Shown: positions 13,366 through 26,652 of the stretch, piece by piece
Position numbering within the stretch: position 1 is the first letter of the stretch
Layout of the letters: the number at the start of each line of letters is the position of its first letter
Assembly (NCBI GenBank): GCA_964006375.1
Contig: OZ023267.1
Span: forward strand, 16,069,471 to 16,133,470
Reading direction: 5' to 3'
Origin: Tillus elongatus
Lineage: Eukaryota; Arthropoda; Insecta; Coleoptera; Cleridae
Length of the DNA stretch: 64,000 bases
Translations under genes and position numbers: made by a program
The notes under the pieces: model-generated
Seen by the model: only the letters and a program-made list of their open reading frames with translations
Told to the model about the DNA's origin: nothing
Databases searched by the model: none

Positions 13366-14110
13366 GGGGGACATGTTGATGTAGTTTTTGTTGTCTTGGA
13401 ACCATCTGATATCTCACAAAACGTCACCGAAATTATCCAAGCTGGCATGGAATTATTGATTCCACGTACACAGGAAACCTCTTCAGCCACTCAAATGCCC
13501 TGGCTCTATAATTTATGTGACGAGGCCAGACTTGAAAATGTCAAAGCTCACAAAACGTTTCTACACAATCCCAGTCAAGAAAACCGTCAAACATTTAACG
13601 ATGCAAGAAACCGCTATGTCCGCATTCTTTCTGCGGCAAAAACTCGTTTAATAACAACATCAAAAACAAAGTCCTCTTAAGCTCTAAGGGCAGCAAGCCC
13701 TTCTGGACTCTTGCTAAATCTATTGGTAATAATTTCTGCAAGAGCACGTTCCCACCTCTTGTTTCAGGGGTGAAATTGTCTCTACCGCCCTGGGCAAGGA
13801 TGAATTTTTGCCTCGTTATTCGCTGGCAACTCTACTCTCAACCTATCTCCAGATGTTCAATCATCAGGCCTACTTCTCTCCTTTCAATCATATCTAAAGT
13901 GATGGAAAAGTATATAAACACCGAATTACTAAAATTTCTTGAAAAACACAGTCTAATCCTCCTCCGAACCTTCAAGTCCAGAATTAACAAGTCGCCTATT
14001 TCCTCTTTGTCGACACCCACGGTACGATAATATTTAGGATGTGAGCCCTCGTGATGTGTTGTTGAAATATAAAAATATATATAAAAAAACCCAGCCTTAG
14101 GCAAAGAAGT
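13365..14110 (+). mobile_element. Jockey-type non-LTR retrotransposon, internally deleted copy
   Basis: The frame 13354-13680 covers the linker between endonuclease and RT (SDISQNVTEIIQAGMEL). The frame 13770-14030 covers the start of the RT (VMEKYINTELLKFLEKHSLI). That joins directly to the very 3' end (FKSRINKSPISSLSTPTVR), so most of the RT is deleted. It ends in the family tail near 14030-14095 and an A/T-rich stretch. It belongs to the same family as the copies at 14700-16745, 18225-19975 and 57950-59660. Not functional. Confidence 0.8.
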
Positions 14111-14700
14111 GTCACATCATTTTCAAAATTCTCCTCACGACAAGATACGGTTTTTTCAATTTCGATTTGCATATGGCAAGAAAATTATCAACTAAGAATA
14201 AGACAAAATATCAGTGATTGAACGAATATTATTTAATTAAACGTTAAAATTATTTTTCCCCACTTCCACATAATTTAAAAAATCTTTGCTCCACTTTAAA
14301 ACAAACATTTCGAAGCATTTCGTGCGATACCTGACGACTTTTTTTAACAAATTCTCGATAGAAATATTTTCTTTTATGATTTTAAATTTATCTCCTAATA
14401 AACTTTATCAATTAAACTCTATTACCTGTTTATGTTAAACGAGACAAGCTAATATCTCGTAAAATCTTGGTTTATACAATTTCTAAAAAAGTGGAAATAA
14501 TAAGTTTCAGCTACAATAATGACTCTGCACCACAGGCAGCCATTATTTTTAATGATTGTTATTCTGAAAAAAAACACTTCGCATTGATACGTCCTGGATT
14601 TAATGCATACATTTTGGGAAACTGGAGCAAATAGAAAGCAGCAACATGAGCAGGTCGTACGAAATTTGTTAGGTGGTAGTGGACTTTTCCTTTACGTGAC
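14111..14700. other. unassigned stretch between two Jockey-type copies
   Basis: AT-rich, without open frames or recognised motifs. The following retrotransposon copy may begin slightly upstream of 14700. Confidence 0.3.
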
Positions 14701-16745
14701 AGTAAAGGATTTTTTCACGCTTAAGGCGGTACCACCCCTTACATCAAGGGGCCGGTGAAGTCCCAACGGACGTTTCCGGTTCTGGTGTATGAGTCGGTTT
14801 CCCTTATAAGCAAAAATGATTATGACTCGTCCTTGTACAAAAGATTACGAAGATCAAATACCCCTCCGTTCAAATCTTCGAGAAAGGGGTGTGCAGCGGG
14901 CGCCGGCATCAAGATTTAACATGTCAAATATATGTAGCCTAAATTCTAACCTGAAATCCGTCCACCATTTCCTCCAGGCTAATAGGCCCCAAATCCTCTC
15001 CCTCACCGAAACCCAAATCGGTGCCAAAACAGTCACTAACCACCTTAATTTCCCAGGGTATGAGCTCCTTATTTCGTTTGGATTGCATGGAGGCATGTAC
15101 GCATACGTCCGTAGCAATCTACCCTGCACCAGACTCCCCAATTTAGAAACTTAAAGAAAATACATACTGTGGATGAAACTCATTCTCAGGGCTACACCTA
15201 AATTCATCTGTTGCATTTACCGGTCACCTTCTGACAACAACTTGGTCCAGCTCTTCGACTACCTTTCTGAAAAAAGCGACGATCTGATTTCTGAATATAC
15301 TTCCTCCGAGGTCACTATTCTTAGTGACCTCAATGTCCATAATAAGGAATGTCTACGATTTTCAAAAACCGATCCACAAGGGAGAGCAGCGGAGGTCTTT
15401 GTAGTCAGCAATTCTTCAGCCAATATGGTTCAGCAACCTACTTACTTTCCTCGCATCCCAACACACAGCTCAAATCCCTTGGATCTCCTTCTTACTACAA
15501 AACCTGAATGCTATAAGACATCAGTCACCGACCCTCTTGGTCGCTCAGACCACGGCATGGTCACTGCTTCCCGCGCAATGCAACCCGAGCTCACACAGTC
15601 ATCACACCCGCTATCGTTTGGCGCTACAACTCCGCGAACTGGTACGAAATGCGGGATTACTTTTCCTCATTTCCATGGGCGCCTGTCTGCTTCTCTCATC
15701 CTGACCTCTCTGATATCTCACAAAACGTCACCGAAATTATCCAATTTGGCATGGAATTATTTATTCCACGTAAAAAAAACCTCTTCAATCACTCAAAAGC
15801 CCTGGTTCTCTAAATCCTGTGACGGTCAGACTTAAAAAGGTCAAAGCTTATAAAACGCTTCTACACAATCCCAGTCAAGAAAACTGTCAAGCATTTAGCG
15901 ACGCAGGAAACTGCTATGCCCGTATTTTTTGAGGCAAAAAATTCGTTTAATAAGCAGATCAAAAACAAAGTCCTTTCTAACTCCAACGGCAGCAAACTCT
16001 TCTGTACTCTTGCTAAATCTATTGGGAATAATTTTTGCAAGAGCACGTTTCTACCTCTTGTTTTAGGAATTGAAATTGTTTCTATCGCCCTGGGCAAAAC
16101 TGAAAGTTTTGCATTGTTGTTCGCCGGAAATTATACTCTCAACTCACCCCCAAATGTTCAACCACCAACAGTCCCCAGTGTCGCGCATAAAATGACGGAT
16201 ATCATTTTCAAAACTAAAAAGGTATGAAAGATGCTCTCTTCTCTTAATACCAGGAAAGCCTCTGGCCTTGGCGAGATTCCACCAATTCTTCTCAAAAATG
16301 CGCACCAGAATTTGCTCCTGTCCTGACTCGTCTGTTTCAGATATCTTACAATCGATGCATATTCCCTAGTAACTGGAAAACTGCTCGAGTACAACCCGTC
16401 CCTAAGAAATGATCCAAAGTGCTTCCTATCAACTAAAGGCCTAGTTCTCTCCTTTCAGTCGTCTCTTAAGTGATGGGAAATTATATAAACACCGAATTAG
16501 TAAAACCTCTTGAAAAACACAGTCTAATCCACGACAGGAAGTATGGACTCCGTCAGCGCAGATCAACTGCCGACCTCCTTTTCTTTGTCACCCTCTTCTG
16601 GAACAAGTATATGGAACTACACGGAGAATCTCAGATTGTCGCTCTAGACATATCCAAAGCATTCGACCAGATCTGGCACGTAGCGCTGCTTAATAAACTT
16701 CTGGCCTATGGCCTATCACCAAAAAATAATGTAGTGACATATAAA
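14700..16745 (+). mobile_element. Jockey-type non-LTR retrotransposon, 3'-truncated and decayed
   Basis: The longest 5' portion of this family in the window. It has a GC-richer 5' leader (14700-14815) and an AP-endonuclease N-terminus (ICSLNSNLKSVHHFL and SLTETQIG, frame 14816-15154). The endonuclease remainder follows (CIYRSPSDN, LSDLNVHN, RSDHGMV, frame 15173-15835), then the linker in changing frames (15840-16230) and the start of the RT (frame 16470-16763: VALDISKAFDQIWH with the first catalytic Asp). It stops after LLNKLLAYGLSP, before the PQG and YADD boxes. The frameshifts and missing RT core make it inactive. Confidence 0.8.
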
Positions 16746-17885
16746 TTCAGGATATATGTATAATAAGGTTCAGGACTATCCCAAAATACAAAAATCTTTA
16801 TATTGCGAAAATCGTTTGTCTCTGTCTTTAATAATACGTGAGATATTGCACATTTACAACGAAAATAAGACACCCTGTACACGGCTCTATTTTATAACAT
16901 TTTCTGTTATTTGGAGGTGTCGTCAAAACATACTACCTGGTTCCGCACCGAGATGGCGACCCTGTTATATCTCGTAGTGTCCTTAATACTTTGTGTAGGA
17001 CTAGAAACTCCAAATGTTTATCTCTATGTAATTATGCAGTTTGTTATGTACTGAGTTTTGTAATTACAACAGAATTACAATCTTTGTCAGTTTTGATACA
17101 ATACATAAAACGTTTACATTTTTCGCACGGTTTCGCGTAGTTGGACATGAAATATAATACAAAAATTAGTACTTGTGTTTAATAATTATAGTATGACGTC
17201 CTTGCATGCTTTTAACAGTTGCGTGTCAAATTTTTATTTAATAACTAAGATTATGTTACATCACATTTAGCTTTATTATTTATGCATACAACTCAACACA
17301 ATATTACATTTTATATGCATGATTCTATTTATTTACCGTACGGTAGTATGAAAGAAGACAAGCAACTAATGTCCACGTCGGTCCAGTGATGCTGGGCACT
17401 TTAAAGATCCCGACTCTCTTTAAAGAAAGACGGGGGTTCGGCAAAATTTCCAAGATAGTGTGGTGAAACTTCTCCCTGGGGTCGGTCATTGGCCATAGTC
17501 GCGGCAACAGACTGAAGTTAAAGAAACAAACAAAAAAACAAAAAGACAAACAACTAGTGCCCAGAAATTTAAGACCCATGTTTAAACTTTTAAGTACTCA
17601 CGTTGCACTTGATACTTTGACCCAAAGATTTAAATTCTTGATTGCAGCGCATGCGTGAACCGCCACATTTACAAACATCATTTTCTGCAACATAAAAATG
17701 TCCGACCTTCTCATCTCGACAGGCCAGAAACATGTCATTTTAAATGTAAGCTTGTCCTTATTTGATTGCGTGATGGCAAGTTAGATTCCTAATGACGCTG
17801 AGGACAACGGCTCCTCACATTTATAAATGACTTAATATTAAAAACATAATTGATTTGCGCATGCGTGAACTGAGCTTTTATTGAA
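16746..17885. other. unassigned stretch
   Basis: No supported gene. The phrase gagatggcgaccctgt (16952) recurs in altered form near 31088, so part is a dispersed repeat. A minus-strand frame at 17325-17579 has no recognisable domain and is not called. Confidence 0.3.
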
Positions 17886-18190
<305 letters not shown>

Positions 18191-18224
18191 GACTATCCAG
18201 TATGAATGTTTTTTTAAATAATTT

Positions 18225-19975
18225 CAACAACACACTACGAGGGCTTACAGCCTAAATACTATCATACCGTGGGTGTCGACAAGGAGGAAAGAGGCAACTG
18301 GTTAATTCTGGACTTAAAGGTTTGGAGGTTTGGAGGAGAAGGAAAAACATGTGCCGCATTCGCTCTGTTCCCCTGGTAGATCGGTTGGGGGCAGCATGTG
18401 GAGGAAATATGGAAGAAAGCTCCTCTGAGCAGTGCCTGTGCAGATATCTATAAAAGAGAGAGAGAGAGATGTCACCAACGGCACGTCGGCGGGCGAGGGA
18501 TGGCAGCCTTTGGGTGTGGGTGGGGTGTCACCGATGAGACGCTCTCTTCTCAATGGAGTCCAGGACAGCGAGTGTAGAAGCGGCAGCGGCACCTCAGATG
18601 TGGAAGTCGTATTTGAGGTTTGGCCTTATTTGTGAAGTATATAAGGTATAGAGATTAGCTGGTGAAAAGTATTTGCGAGCCCGGAAGAGGAAACCTAATT
18701 TCTTAGCAGCCGCTTCTGCAACTGATGTGACGTGTTGGTGCTAATTGAGATTTCGATCCACAGAAATGCCAACAAGTGAAAAGGATTCATTAATTTGAAT
18801 AACTTGGTTGTTCATTGTGATGGATCTAGGGCTGGTGTATCTCTTATGAGATAGAAAGCAAGACCTAGATTTGGTATAGGTGAATTTTACAAGATTCCTA
18901 CTTCCCCAGTCTAATTTTTTTTTGGAGATCCACAGAGACAGAACCCTCCATGAGTCTGCGATCCTCATATGATTAGGCTAAAGAGACATGCTTAGAATTA
19001 TATATTTGAGTGGAGGGTGCTGTCGTCCGCGTAACTGTAAACTGAGTTGGATGTGCTAGAGAGGAGGTCATTGATGTGGAGAAGACACAAAGTAGGGGCC
19101 AAAGCTGAACCTTGAGGGACTCCTGCATAAACTGGATACAGTTTAGAGGAATAGACATCCACGACAACAGAAATTCTCCGGTTGGAGAGGAAATTTTCTG
19201 TCCAGGCACAGAGTCTTGGTGGTAGTCCATAGGCCGGAAATTTATTAAGCAGCGCTGCGTACCAGACCTGGTAGAATGCTTTGAATATGTCTAGAGCGAC
19301 AATCTGGGATTCACCGTGTAGTTCCATAGACTTTTTCCAAAAATGGTTAACAAAGGAAAGGAGGTCGGCAGTTGATCTGCGCTGACGGAATCCATACTGC
19401 ATGTCGAGGATTAGACTGTGTTTTTCAAGAAATTTGAGTAATTCGGTGTTTATATACTTTTCCATCACTTTAGAGACGACTGAAAGGAGATAGATAGGCA
19501 TGTAGTTGCTTGGATCATTTCTTGGGGACGGGTTGAACTCGGGCAGTTTTACAGTTACTAGGGAATATGCCTCTATCGTAAGGTGTCTGAAACAGGCGGG
19601 TCAGGACAGGAGCAAGTTCTGGTGCGCATTTTTTAAGAACAATTTCTGGGATCTCGTCAAGGACAGAGGCTTTCGTGGTATTAAGAGAAGAGAGCATCTT
19701 TCCTACCTTTTTTAGTTTTGAAAATGATATTCGTCATTTTATGCGGGACATTGGGGACTGTTGGTGGTTGAACATTTGGAAGTGGGTTTAGAGTAGAATT
19801 CCCGGAGAACAACGAAGCAAAAAGTTCAGCCTTGCCCAGGGCGGCAGAAACAATTTTATCCCCTGAAACAAAAGGTGGAAACGGAATCTTGCAGAAATTA
19901 TTCCCAATAGATTTACCAAGAGTCCAGAAGGGTTTGGTGACGTTGGAGTTTGAGACGTAGAGGCGTAAGTCACTA
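18225..19975 (-). mobile_element. Jockey-type non-LTR retrotransposon, 5'-truncated, minus strand
   Basis: Reading on the minus strand: the linker end (19973-19788), then the RT fingers (19697-19515). Next is the RT core (19501-18998: QYGFRQRRSTADLL, IVALDIFKAFYQVW, AGVPQGSALAPTL, YSYADDSTLHS, so both catalytic Asp boxes are present). The thumb/C-terminal domain (18968-18314) and the 3' tail near 18250 follow. The frame changes at least four times. 5' truncation is typical of target-primed reverse transcription. Best-preserved RT core of this family here. Confidence 0.85.
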
Positions 19976-19994
19976 ACTAGGATTCTATCTTGTC

Positions 19995-20065
19995 ATGCAG
20001 GAGTCAATTAAATTTGATTATCCGATGTACAGAGCCTTAGGCCACTGAGCTATGCTCTACATGTA
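19995..20065 (-). repeat. tRNA-like sequence, possible SINE head
   Basis: On the minus strand it contains tagctcagtgg, a good match to the internal A box of RNA polymerase III promoters (TRGCNNAGYGG), at about 20045-20055. A weak B-box-like sequence follows (gataatcaaattt, near 20007-20020). No intact cloverleaf could be drawn. A tRNA-derived SINE fragment or tRNA pseudogene is likely. Confidence 0.35.
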
Positions 20066-20099
20066 TCTACTAGCAGCTATATCTCGTAATACATTGGTT

Positions 20100-20590
20100 C
20101 AATGTTTTAAAATTTACACAAAACCATTTCAATTTACAATAGATTTTTTGCTCATATTGTAACGAAATCAAGGAAACTGACAACTTAGACATATATCTAG
20201 GAGCCTGTTAGTCATTTGTTGTAGTATTTTTTACTCCTATTCGTACTCAATCAATTTTGACGTCTTAACTTTCTTGAATCAGATTAAATTAATGAAAAAT
20301 TAATTAACCTCTAACTTTTTTGTCTTCTCAGATAGATAACTGAATTTTGGTACGCAGGATATACTAATGACAGAAACCAGTTTGCTAAATATGGTTGCCC
20401 TTACTTTGTTATTTCCGGAGTTATAATTTTTTTTCGAAATAAAAAACACAAATTTCCGGGAAAACCTGAGCCGATTTTCCTGTCTAACAAACTCGTCCAA
20501 GCCACTTGCAAAAGGAAGGCATGTACCAAATTTGATCAAAATCAGATCATTATTGTTTGCGTTATCGGTGTCAATAGAACATCTGACACA
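20100..20590 (-). repeat. TA-core repeat family copy lacking a TA tract
   Basis: Inverted right-hand block: ttatttccggag (20410), gccgattttcctgtctaac (20469), gcaaaaggaaggcatg (20507) and gcgttatcggtgtc (20559), the point where (TA)n normally starts. The 5' part matches the additional block seen at 9191-9590. Confidence 0.6.
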
Positions 20591-20946
20591 ATTTAACTGC
20601 ACATAACGTTCAATACATTTTATATTAAATTAATTACCGTTTAAACGTAAGGTTATATCTGAATCGATTGATTAACTGAGTTCAATAGTCAAATTACAAC
20701 CCTGTTATTGCTTGCCGATATCATTAAGCAGATCAAGTGAAAATAAATATGTCATTAATGCATAATTATCTGATACAGTAACATGACGTTTAGGTCAATG
20801 GACTCAACGCATTTCTTGTCACAATAAAACGTAACAAACACAAACAATGCAATTTATTGGGTTATCAAACGTAAAAATTAAATAAATGACCCTTAAAACA
20901 ATAAACGCATCGCTATCACTTCGCGTTTCACACTTGTTCGTATGAC
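20591..20946 (+). promoter_or_regulatory. upstream region of UGT exon A
   Basis: The 350 bp before the UGT start has no repeat recognised from the rest of the window, which fits a retained promoter. No convincing TATA box/initiator pair was found. Confidence 0.25.
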
Positions 20947-21780
20947 ATGTCATTGTCAGTGATTAATTTAATTTTTCTAGTGTTATCTCTTGTGCCAAGT
21001 GGTAATTCTTACAATATTTTAGGCATACTTCCTCATCCGGGTAAAAGTCATGTGGATACGTTCTTACCATTATTTAGATCCCTAGCAGAAAAAGGACACA
21101 ATATAACCCTTATCAGTTATTTTCCAACAAACGAAGAATACATTTTCCACAAGGAAGTAAGCTTAAGGGATACTGTAAAAAATGTTTTCTTGCATTCACT
21201 AAGTTTCAAAGAAACATCTGTAGGAGTGAGATATAGGAAACACACTCTGGTTCTAGGGATGCTTCCGTTTGTGGAAAACTTTTGTGAGAACGGTCTTAAA
21301 TCGAAGCAAATGAAAAAAATTATATCTAGTAATGGAACATTCGATTTAATTTTGGGTGAATTCTTTCACACTGATTGCTATTTGGGCCTTCTCAAGAAAT
21401 CAGATGTGCCAGTTATTGGTCTTAGTTCCTGTGTAATCCCTCCATGGATAAATGAACGGTTTGGAAATCCTTACAATCCTGCATATATCCCAAATATTGC
21501 ACTGGGATTTTCGGATAGATTAACCTTTTTGGAAAGAGTGGAAAATACACTTGGAACTTGGATTCAGATAATTTTGCATCGTAAACTTATTAGTCTCTAT
21601 GACACAAGGCAAATCAGAAAATATCTAAGCGAAGATAGCGTACCTGTTGATAAGTTAACAGACAGAGCAAGCTTACTTTTGGTGAATAGCCATTATTCAC
21701 TAAACCTGCCAAGGCCTTTGGTACCAAATATCATTGAAGTTGGAGGTTTTCACATCGTTTCCAAGAAGATTCTCCCAAAA
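20947..21780 (+). CDS. UGT: UDP-glycosyltransferase, first exon A (N-terminal acceptor domain)
   Basis: Encodes 278 residues of an insect UGT, enzymes that transfer sugar from a UDP-sugar to small lipophilic acceptors on the lumenal side of the ER. The start gives a signal peptide (about residues 1-21, SLSVINLIFLVLSLVPSG core) directly before YNILGILPHPGKSH. His35 of GKSH is the expected catalytic base and Asp143 of HTDCYLG its partner. The conserved ERFGNPYNPAYIP and RVENT motifs follow. The exon ends at aaa|gtaagt (donor 21781-21786) in phase 0. The downstream continuation to the stop at 21811 is intron read-through. The UDP-sugar-binding half is absent. Compared with exons C-E this copy is the most divergent (HTDCYLG instead of NSDCFLG), yet it has no stop or frameshift. 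Confidence 0.93.
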
Positions 21781-21954
21781 GTAAGTAAAGAAAAATATAT
21801 CCAACCCGTTTAGTTATATCTGTTTTTGTTTGTATTTATAGCGGTTATGCGAAAAATTTAAAAAGAGTAAACTTTACCGGCTTGTATTTTTTAATTTTCT
21901 GGATTTAGCGCTACCTTTAGCGACGTTACCAATTTCGCAGACAGTAAAAATGTA

Positions 21955-21970
21955 TTATACTAGGTTATTG

Positions 21971-22043
<73 letters not shown>

Positions 22044-22408
22044 ATCAACCGATTTCGATTAAACTCGGCAAGTGCCTTTCTTTTATTAATGTCTTGGACA
22101 ATTTTGTTAGCCAGGAAAATAGGACATGGTTTTCCGGAAAATTTTTAGTTTCCTTTCTAAACAAATTTTTTTCTCCGAAAATTACAAAGCTGTTTTAATA
22201 GAATTTACTAGATATGTTGTTGCCTTCGGGGAGACCTTACTACGCACCAAAATTCAACTTTCTAAGTTTATAGAAAATTGAGTTATTCAAATTTTGAGTT
22301 TTCTTTTAAAAAAAATTCTCCAAATATTACAAAGTTATTTTAATGAAATTAGGTGGATGTCTTGCTTTAGGAAAGACCTTACTACATATCAAAATCACTT
22401 TCTAAGTT
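21955..22408 (+). repeat. TA-core repeat family copy, left part (split by a PLE)
   Basis: (TA)n 21972-22041, then the right-hand block (cgatttcgattaaactcggc at 22050) to cactttctaag at 22397-22406. There a Penelope-like element is inserted. The copy resumes at 24537. It lies in the intron after UGT exon A. Confidence 0.75.
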
Positions 22409-22439
22409 CACAAAACATTAATTTTGCGCGGAGGTATTT

Positions 22440-23395
22440 ATGAGTTTCTTTGAGAGGGAACTGGTTTTCAGAGATTATAATCCCTATTTGAGATATGTTT
22501 CTTCCTGGTCACGTTATGTTGATGACATTCTGGTGGTGTGGTCGGGTACCGTAGAGCAGCTGCACCTGTTCCAGGGTTGACTGAATGCCCTGCATATCAA
22601 TATCGATTTCATGATGGAGTTAGAAACTGATTCGTCCATAAGCTTCCTCGACCTGAAATTGAAGAGGAGTAACCACAACATATCAGTTGACTTTTACAGA
22701 AAACCCACTCAGACCGACCACCTCATTCCATTCAAGTCTTGCCATCATATGTCTCACAAGATGGCCTCACTTAGATTTTTGGTTGACAGATTGTCCAGAG
22801 TCCCACTGTCGGAGACCGATTTGATCAGCGAACTAAACCTCATTAAACAACTCGCAGTCAATAACGAGTACCCACTCAATATAGTTGATAAGATGGTCAA
22901 CAGAAAGAGCCGTCAGCTCTTTATTGAAGCGAGCACCAGTTTGCCCCTCGTTCAACCTGAGGGGATATCATATTTTCCTGTCACCTATTGTGGTCCTGTG
23001 TCCAACGCCATTGTCGAGGCTCTCAAATGTGACAATGTCAAGTTTTCATTCAAGTCTTTAAACACCGTTAACAATTTGTTCATTCACAACAAAGATATGT
23101 CTATATTGGAAGAACCGGAAGATCATTGAGCACCAGAATCACGGAACACCTCAGAAGTAGAAACCAACCTAATAATGACACGTCAGTCTTTGGTTGCCAT
23201 TTGAGGGAAAGTGGCCACTGGTTTAATAAAAATACAGATGCTGAGATTTTACACCCCTCAAGTTTTGGTGTAGAACAATTAGTTTTAGAAGAAATTGAGA
23301 TTTTCAAACATTTTATCTACCAAGCCAGTGAAGTTTTGAACTTGTCCAACACTGATATAACTAACTTTCCTTCCTTCTATGGCCAATTAGTATAA
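22440..23395 (+). pseudogene. PLE reverse transcriptase / GIY-YIG endonuclease remnant
   Basis: Broken reading: RYVDDILVVW near 22515 (catalytic Asp pair of the RT), a stop near 22577, then frame 22611-23129 with SISFLDLKLKR and VDFYRKPTQTDHLI, signature motifs of Penelope-like RTs. Frame 23126-23395 (TRITEHL, SVFGCHLRESGHWF, EEIEIFKH, FPSFYGQLV) is the C-terminal half of the GIY-YIG nuclease. The GIY-YIG motif itself is lost at the frame change near 23100-23130. PLE proteins reverse-transcribe and insert the element in the nucleus. This copy is dead. Confidence 0.85.
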
Positions 23396-23450
23396 TAAGT
23401 GCTACTGAACTCTATGGTTTTCTATGTGACCAGAAGTAAGATGTCTTGAA

Positions 23451-23728
23451 GATTTCTGCTCTGTGGCTCTCCTTCCATTTTCTACTCTGTTTGTCATTGA
23501 CATGTGATGCTTCTGACATTTGTTTCTCATTCACTCTTTTGCACCTGCGCCGATGCCCAGGCATTTTCAAGATAGAACAATGACTGCTGGAAGATTTCTG
23601 CTCTGTGGCTCTCCTTCCATTTTCTACTCTGTTTGTCATTGACATGTGATGCTTCTGACATTTGTTTCTCATTCACTCTTTTGCACCTGCGCCGATGCCC
23701 AGGCATTTTCAAGATAGAACAATGACTG
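23451..23728. repeat. tandem duplication, two ~140-bp units
   Basis: Two nearly identical units begin aagatttctgctctgtggct and end agatagaacaatgactg. They lie in the 3' region of the Penelope-like element. Confidence 0.85.
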
Positions 23729-24400
23729 CCCCTCAAGAATGCTGTCGTTTTTAAATCGCCGAACTTACTTATTGATTTTGTTTAGAGACAAAATTTTCTG
23801 AAGAATTCAGATGTAGTGTTGCAGGCCCCCTGGTACAAAGGATGAAGTCTTGGCCTATTGAACCTTTTGTATAATTTCAAGTACAATTTTTGAAAATTAT
23901 TCAAGTAAGTGGTGTCCATTTTGTTTTCTTCACTAGTAATTTTTTACAAATTTCTTTAAATTAGTGATTCTAATTGGGTTTCTGCTTGATTGTGCCTGCC
24001 TGCTTGTGTTGTTTGACCTGTCAGCTTTACTCATTGGCCTGCTTTGCTTTCCACAACAGACTTTAATACTTAATTGTTTCAGATAGTGGACTTTAATAAT
24101 ATTGTGGCTTTCAACCCTTTTCATTGGCTTTGATAGATAGCTTAATTTGATTTTTAATTGCATGTTTTAGCTTTAACATAGTTTTTAGCTTGTGTTACTG
24201 TATCTGCTTGTGTTCTTTTGTAGCTTTCTCAGATTTTAGCTTGACTGTTGGTTAACATTTTACTGTGTGATCTGTGATTTTAACTTTTGACTTTTTCTGT
24301 AGACAATATCTTGTCATTATTGTGCTCCAACGTGCACAATTTCCTACCGGAAAAACTAATGTTTTTCTGACACACCTTCTTATTATGATTATAGATTTAT

Positions 24401-24440
24401 CCCCCGAGGATGACCTCTTGGAGGTCTAAACGCGTTGGGA
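24401..24440 (+). ncRNA. hammerhead-like relic in the PLE tail
   Basis: The order cccc - gaggatga - gacctc/gaggtc hairpin - taaac - gcgtt - ggg mimics a hammerhead with very short stem III and a C/G stem I. The conserved core is changed (AGGATGA for CTGATGA, TAAA for GAAA), so cleavage is not expected. It sits about 100 bp before the 3' end of the Penelope-like element, where such ribozymes are known to occur. Confidence 0.35.
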
Positions 24441-24536
24441 AGTGATTAAATGAATAGATTTGTTGTCTGCTGAGAAGCTTTTTCATTCAATGTTTAGTGA
24501 TGTCTATCCCAGACTGTGTGACGTTCAGAAATAAAG

Positions 24537-24640
24537 TCACTTTCTAAGTTTATAGAAAATTGAGATATTCAAGTTTGAAGCATTTAATAAAAATTCACTA
24601 CCATAACGCACTTTCTGCGTCCCTAACTTTTTTATGTGAC
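24537..24640 (+). repeat. TA-core repeat family copy, right end (after the PLE)
   Basis: Continues the copy at 21955-22408. It starts with the second 14-bp duplicate (24537-24550), then tagaaaattgagatattcaa and the end motif ttcactaccataacgcactt (24594) with tctgcgtccc. Confidence 0.85.
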
Positions 24641-25069
24641 GTCACATTATTTCTATTTCCATGCAATCAACCGCCATCTTGGATAACGTTATCTTAGGTC
24701 AGACCTCGTTTCTCTCTCTATCCAATCCTCCATCTAGTTTCGTCACCATCACATGTGACCAACGCATGCGCATAGCAGTGTGGAGATGTAGGTCTTAGAA
24801 CCACTCGTAACCTCGTATATGTTATCTCTCTTATTTGTTTGATGCTACACGCAATACTAATTTAACAATGACATATGTTATACACCATTACTATGTTCAG
24901 AAAGCTATAATTTTTGAGTACCCCTCGTATCTGTTTGCTAGTAACAGGCTACAACGATATCTAGACAATGTGATCTAGCCTCTCTCCTACATTAATTGCA
25001 AACACAACTCTGTTGATAAGGATTATTATGTTGTTTTAGCTAAACCGTGTGTAAAATGAATTATTTGGT
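24641..25069. other. unassigned stretch
   Basis: No open frames and no recognised repeats. Intronic if UGT exon A splices far downstream. Confidence 0.3.
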
Positions 25070-26136
<1,067 letters not shown>

Positions 26137-26580
26137 GTTCTGTAAGCTAATATATTATATAACGATTGTTGTATAGACGTTTACAAAACAACGAAATCTC
26201 TAAAATGTTTTATATTTCTGCTCTAAGAACATTCTATAAGGTTGACCCAGAAACGGATTTTTTCGGTTCCACTTTAAGTTTAGTTTCGGAAATTTTTGAA
26301 CGTTTTCAAACAATAAAGTTATTTTGTATGTTATACTAGTAATCAAATTTGATGCCTGCTTTCTAAAAGAAAACACATATTTGCAATTAAAAACATTTTT
26401 ATGAAAATTCACTACCATAACGCACTTTCTGCGTCCCGAAATTTTTTTGTATATAAAACTAGGGCCTTTTACTTATTAAAAAGTACGTTTACTATACATA
26501 GAAACATTAAAATAATAAGCTGTTACATAAGTTATCTGTTATCGTACGCATATATATCAACTTGAAAGATAGTTTTATTA

Positions 26581-26652
26581 AGCCTCCGTAGCCTCGAGGA
26601 TAGAAGCCCGGATTTTCATTCAAAGGTACCTGGGTTCAAATCCGGCTAGTAG
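26581..26652 (+). tRNA. tRNA-like sequence (Glu-like, pseudogene or SINE head)
   Basis: The layout resembles tRNA-Glu: an A-box-like tagcctcgaggatag (26589), an anticodon-loop-like ttttcat (TTC anticodon) near 26615, and a good B box, ggttcaaatcc (26633-26643). The T arm is partly paired. The 3' strand of the acceptor stem does not match the 5' gcctccg, and no poly(T) terminator follows directly. A tRNA-derived SINE or pseudogene is more likely than a working tRNA. Confidence 0.4.

Larger units (their letters stand above)
22409..24536 (+). mobile_element. Penelope-like element, 5'-truncated, with 14-bp target duplication
   Basis: Flanked by identical 14-bp copies of tcactttctaagtt (22395-22408 and 24537-24550). 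The surrounding TA-family repeat is continuous across the gap, so the boundaries are well supported. The insert begins within the RT, just before the catalytic YVDD box. It includes the RT end, a damaged GIY-YIG endonuclease and a long 3' region with a tandem duplication of about 140 bp (23451-23728). A hammerhead-like relic lies near its 3' end. Confidence 0.85.

Noticed and set aside
12619..13417. Series of short overlapping frames
   Set aside because: Overlap on both strands, no domain, no splice-compatible arrangement with each other.
17325..17579. 84-residue minus-strand frame with Phe/Cys-rich start
   Set aside because: The start is the complement of an A-rich repeat. The remainder has no recognisable domain and looks like dispersed repeat.
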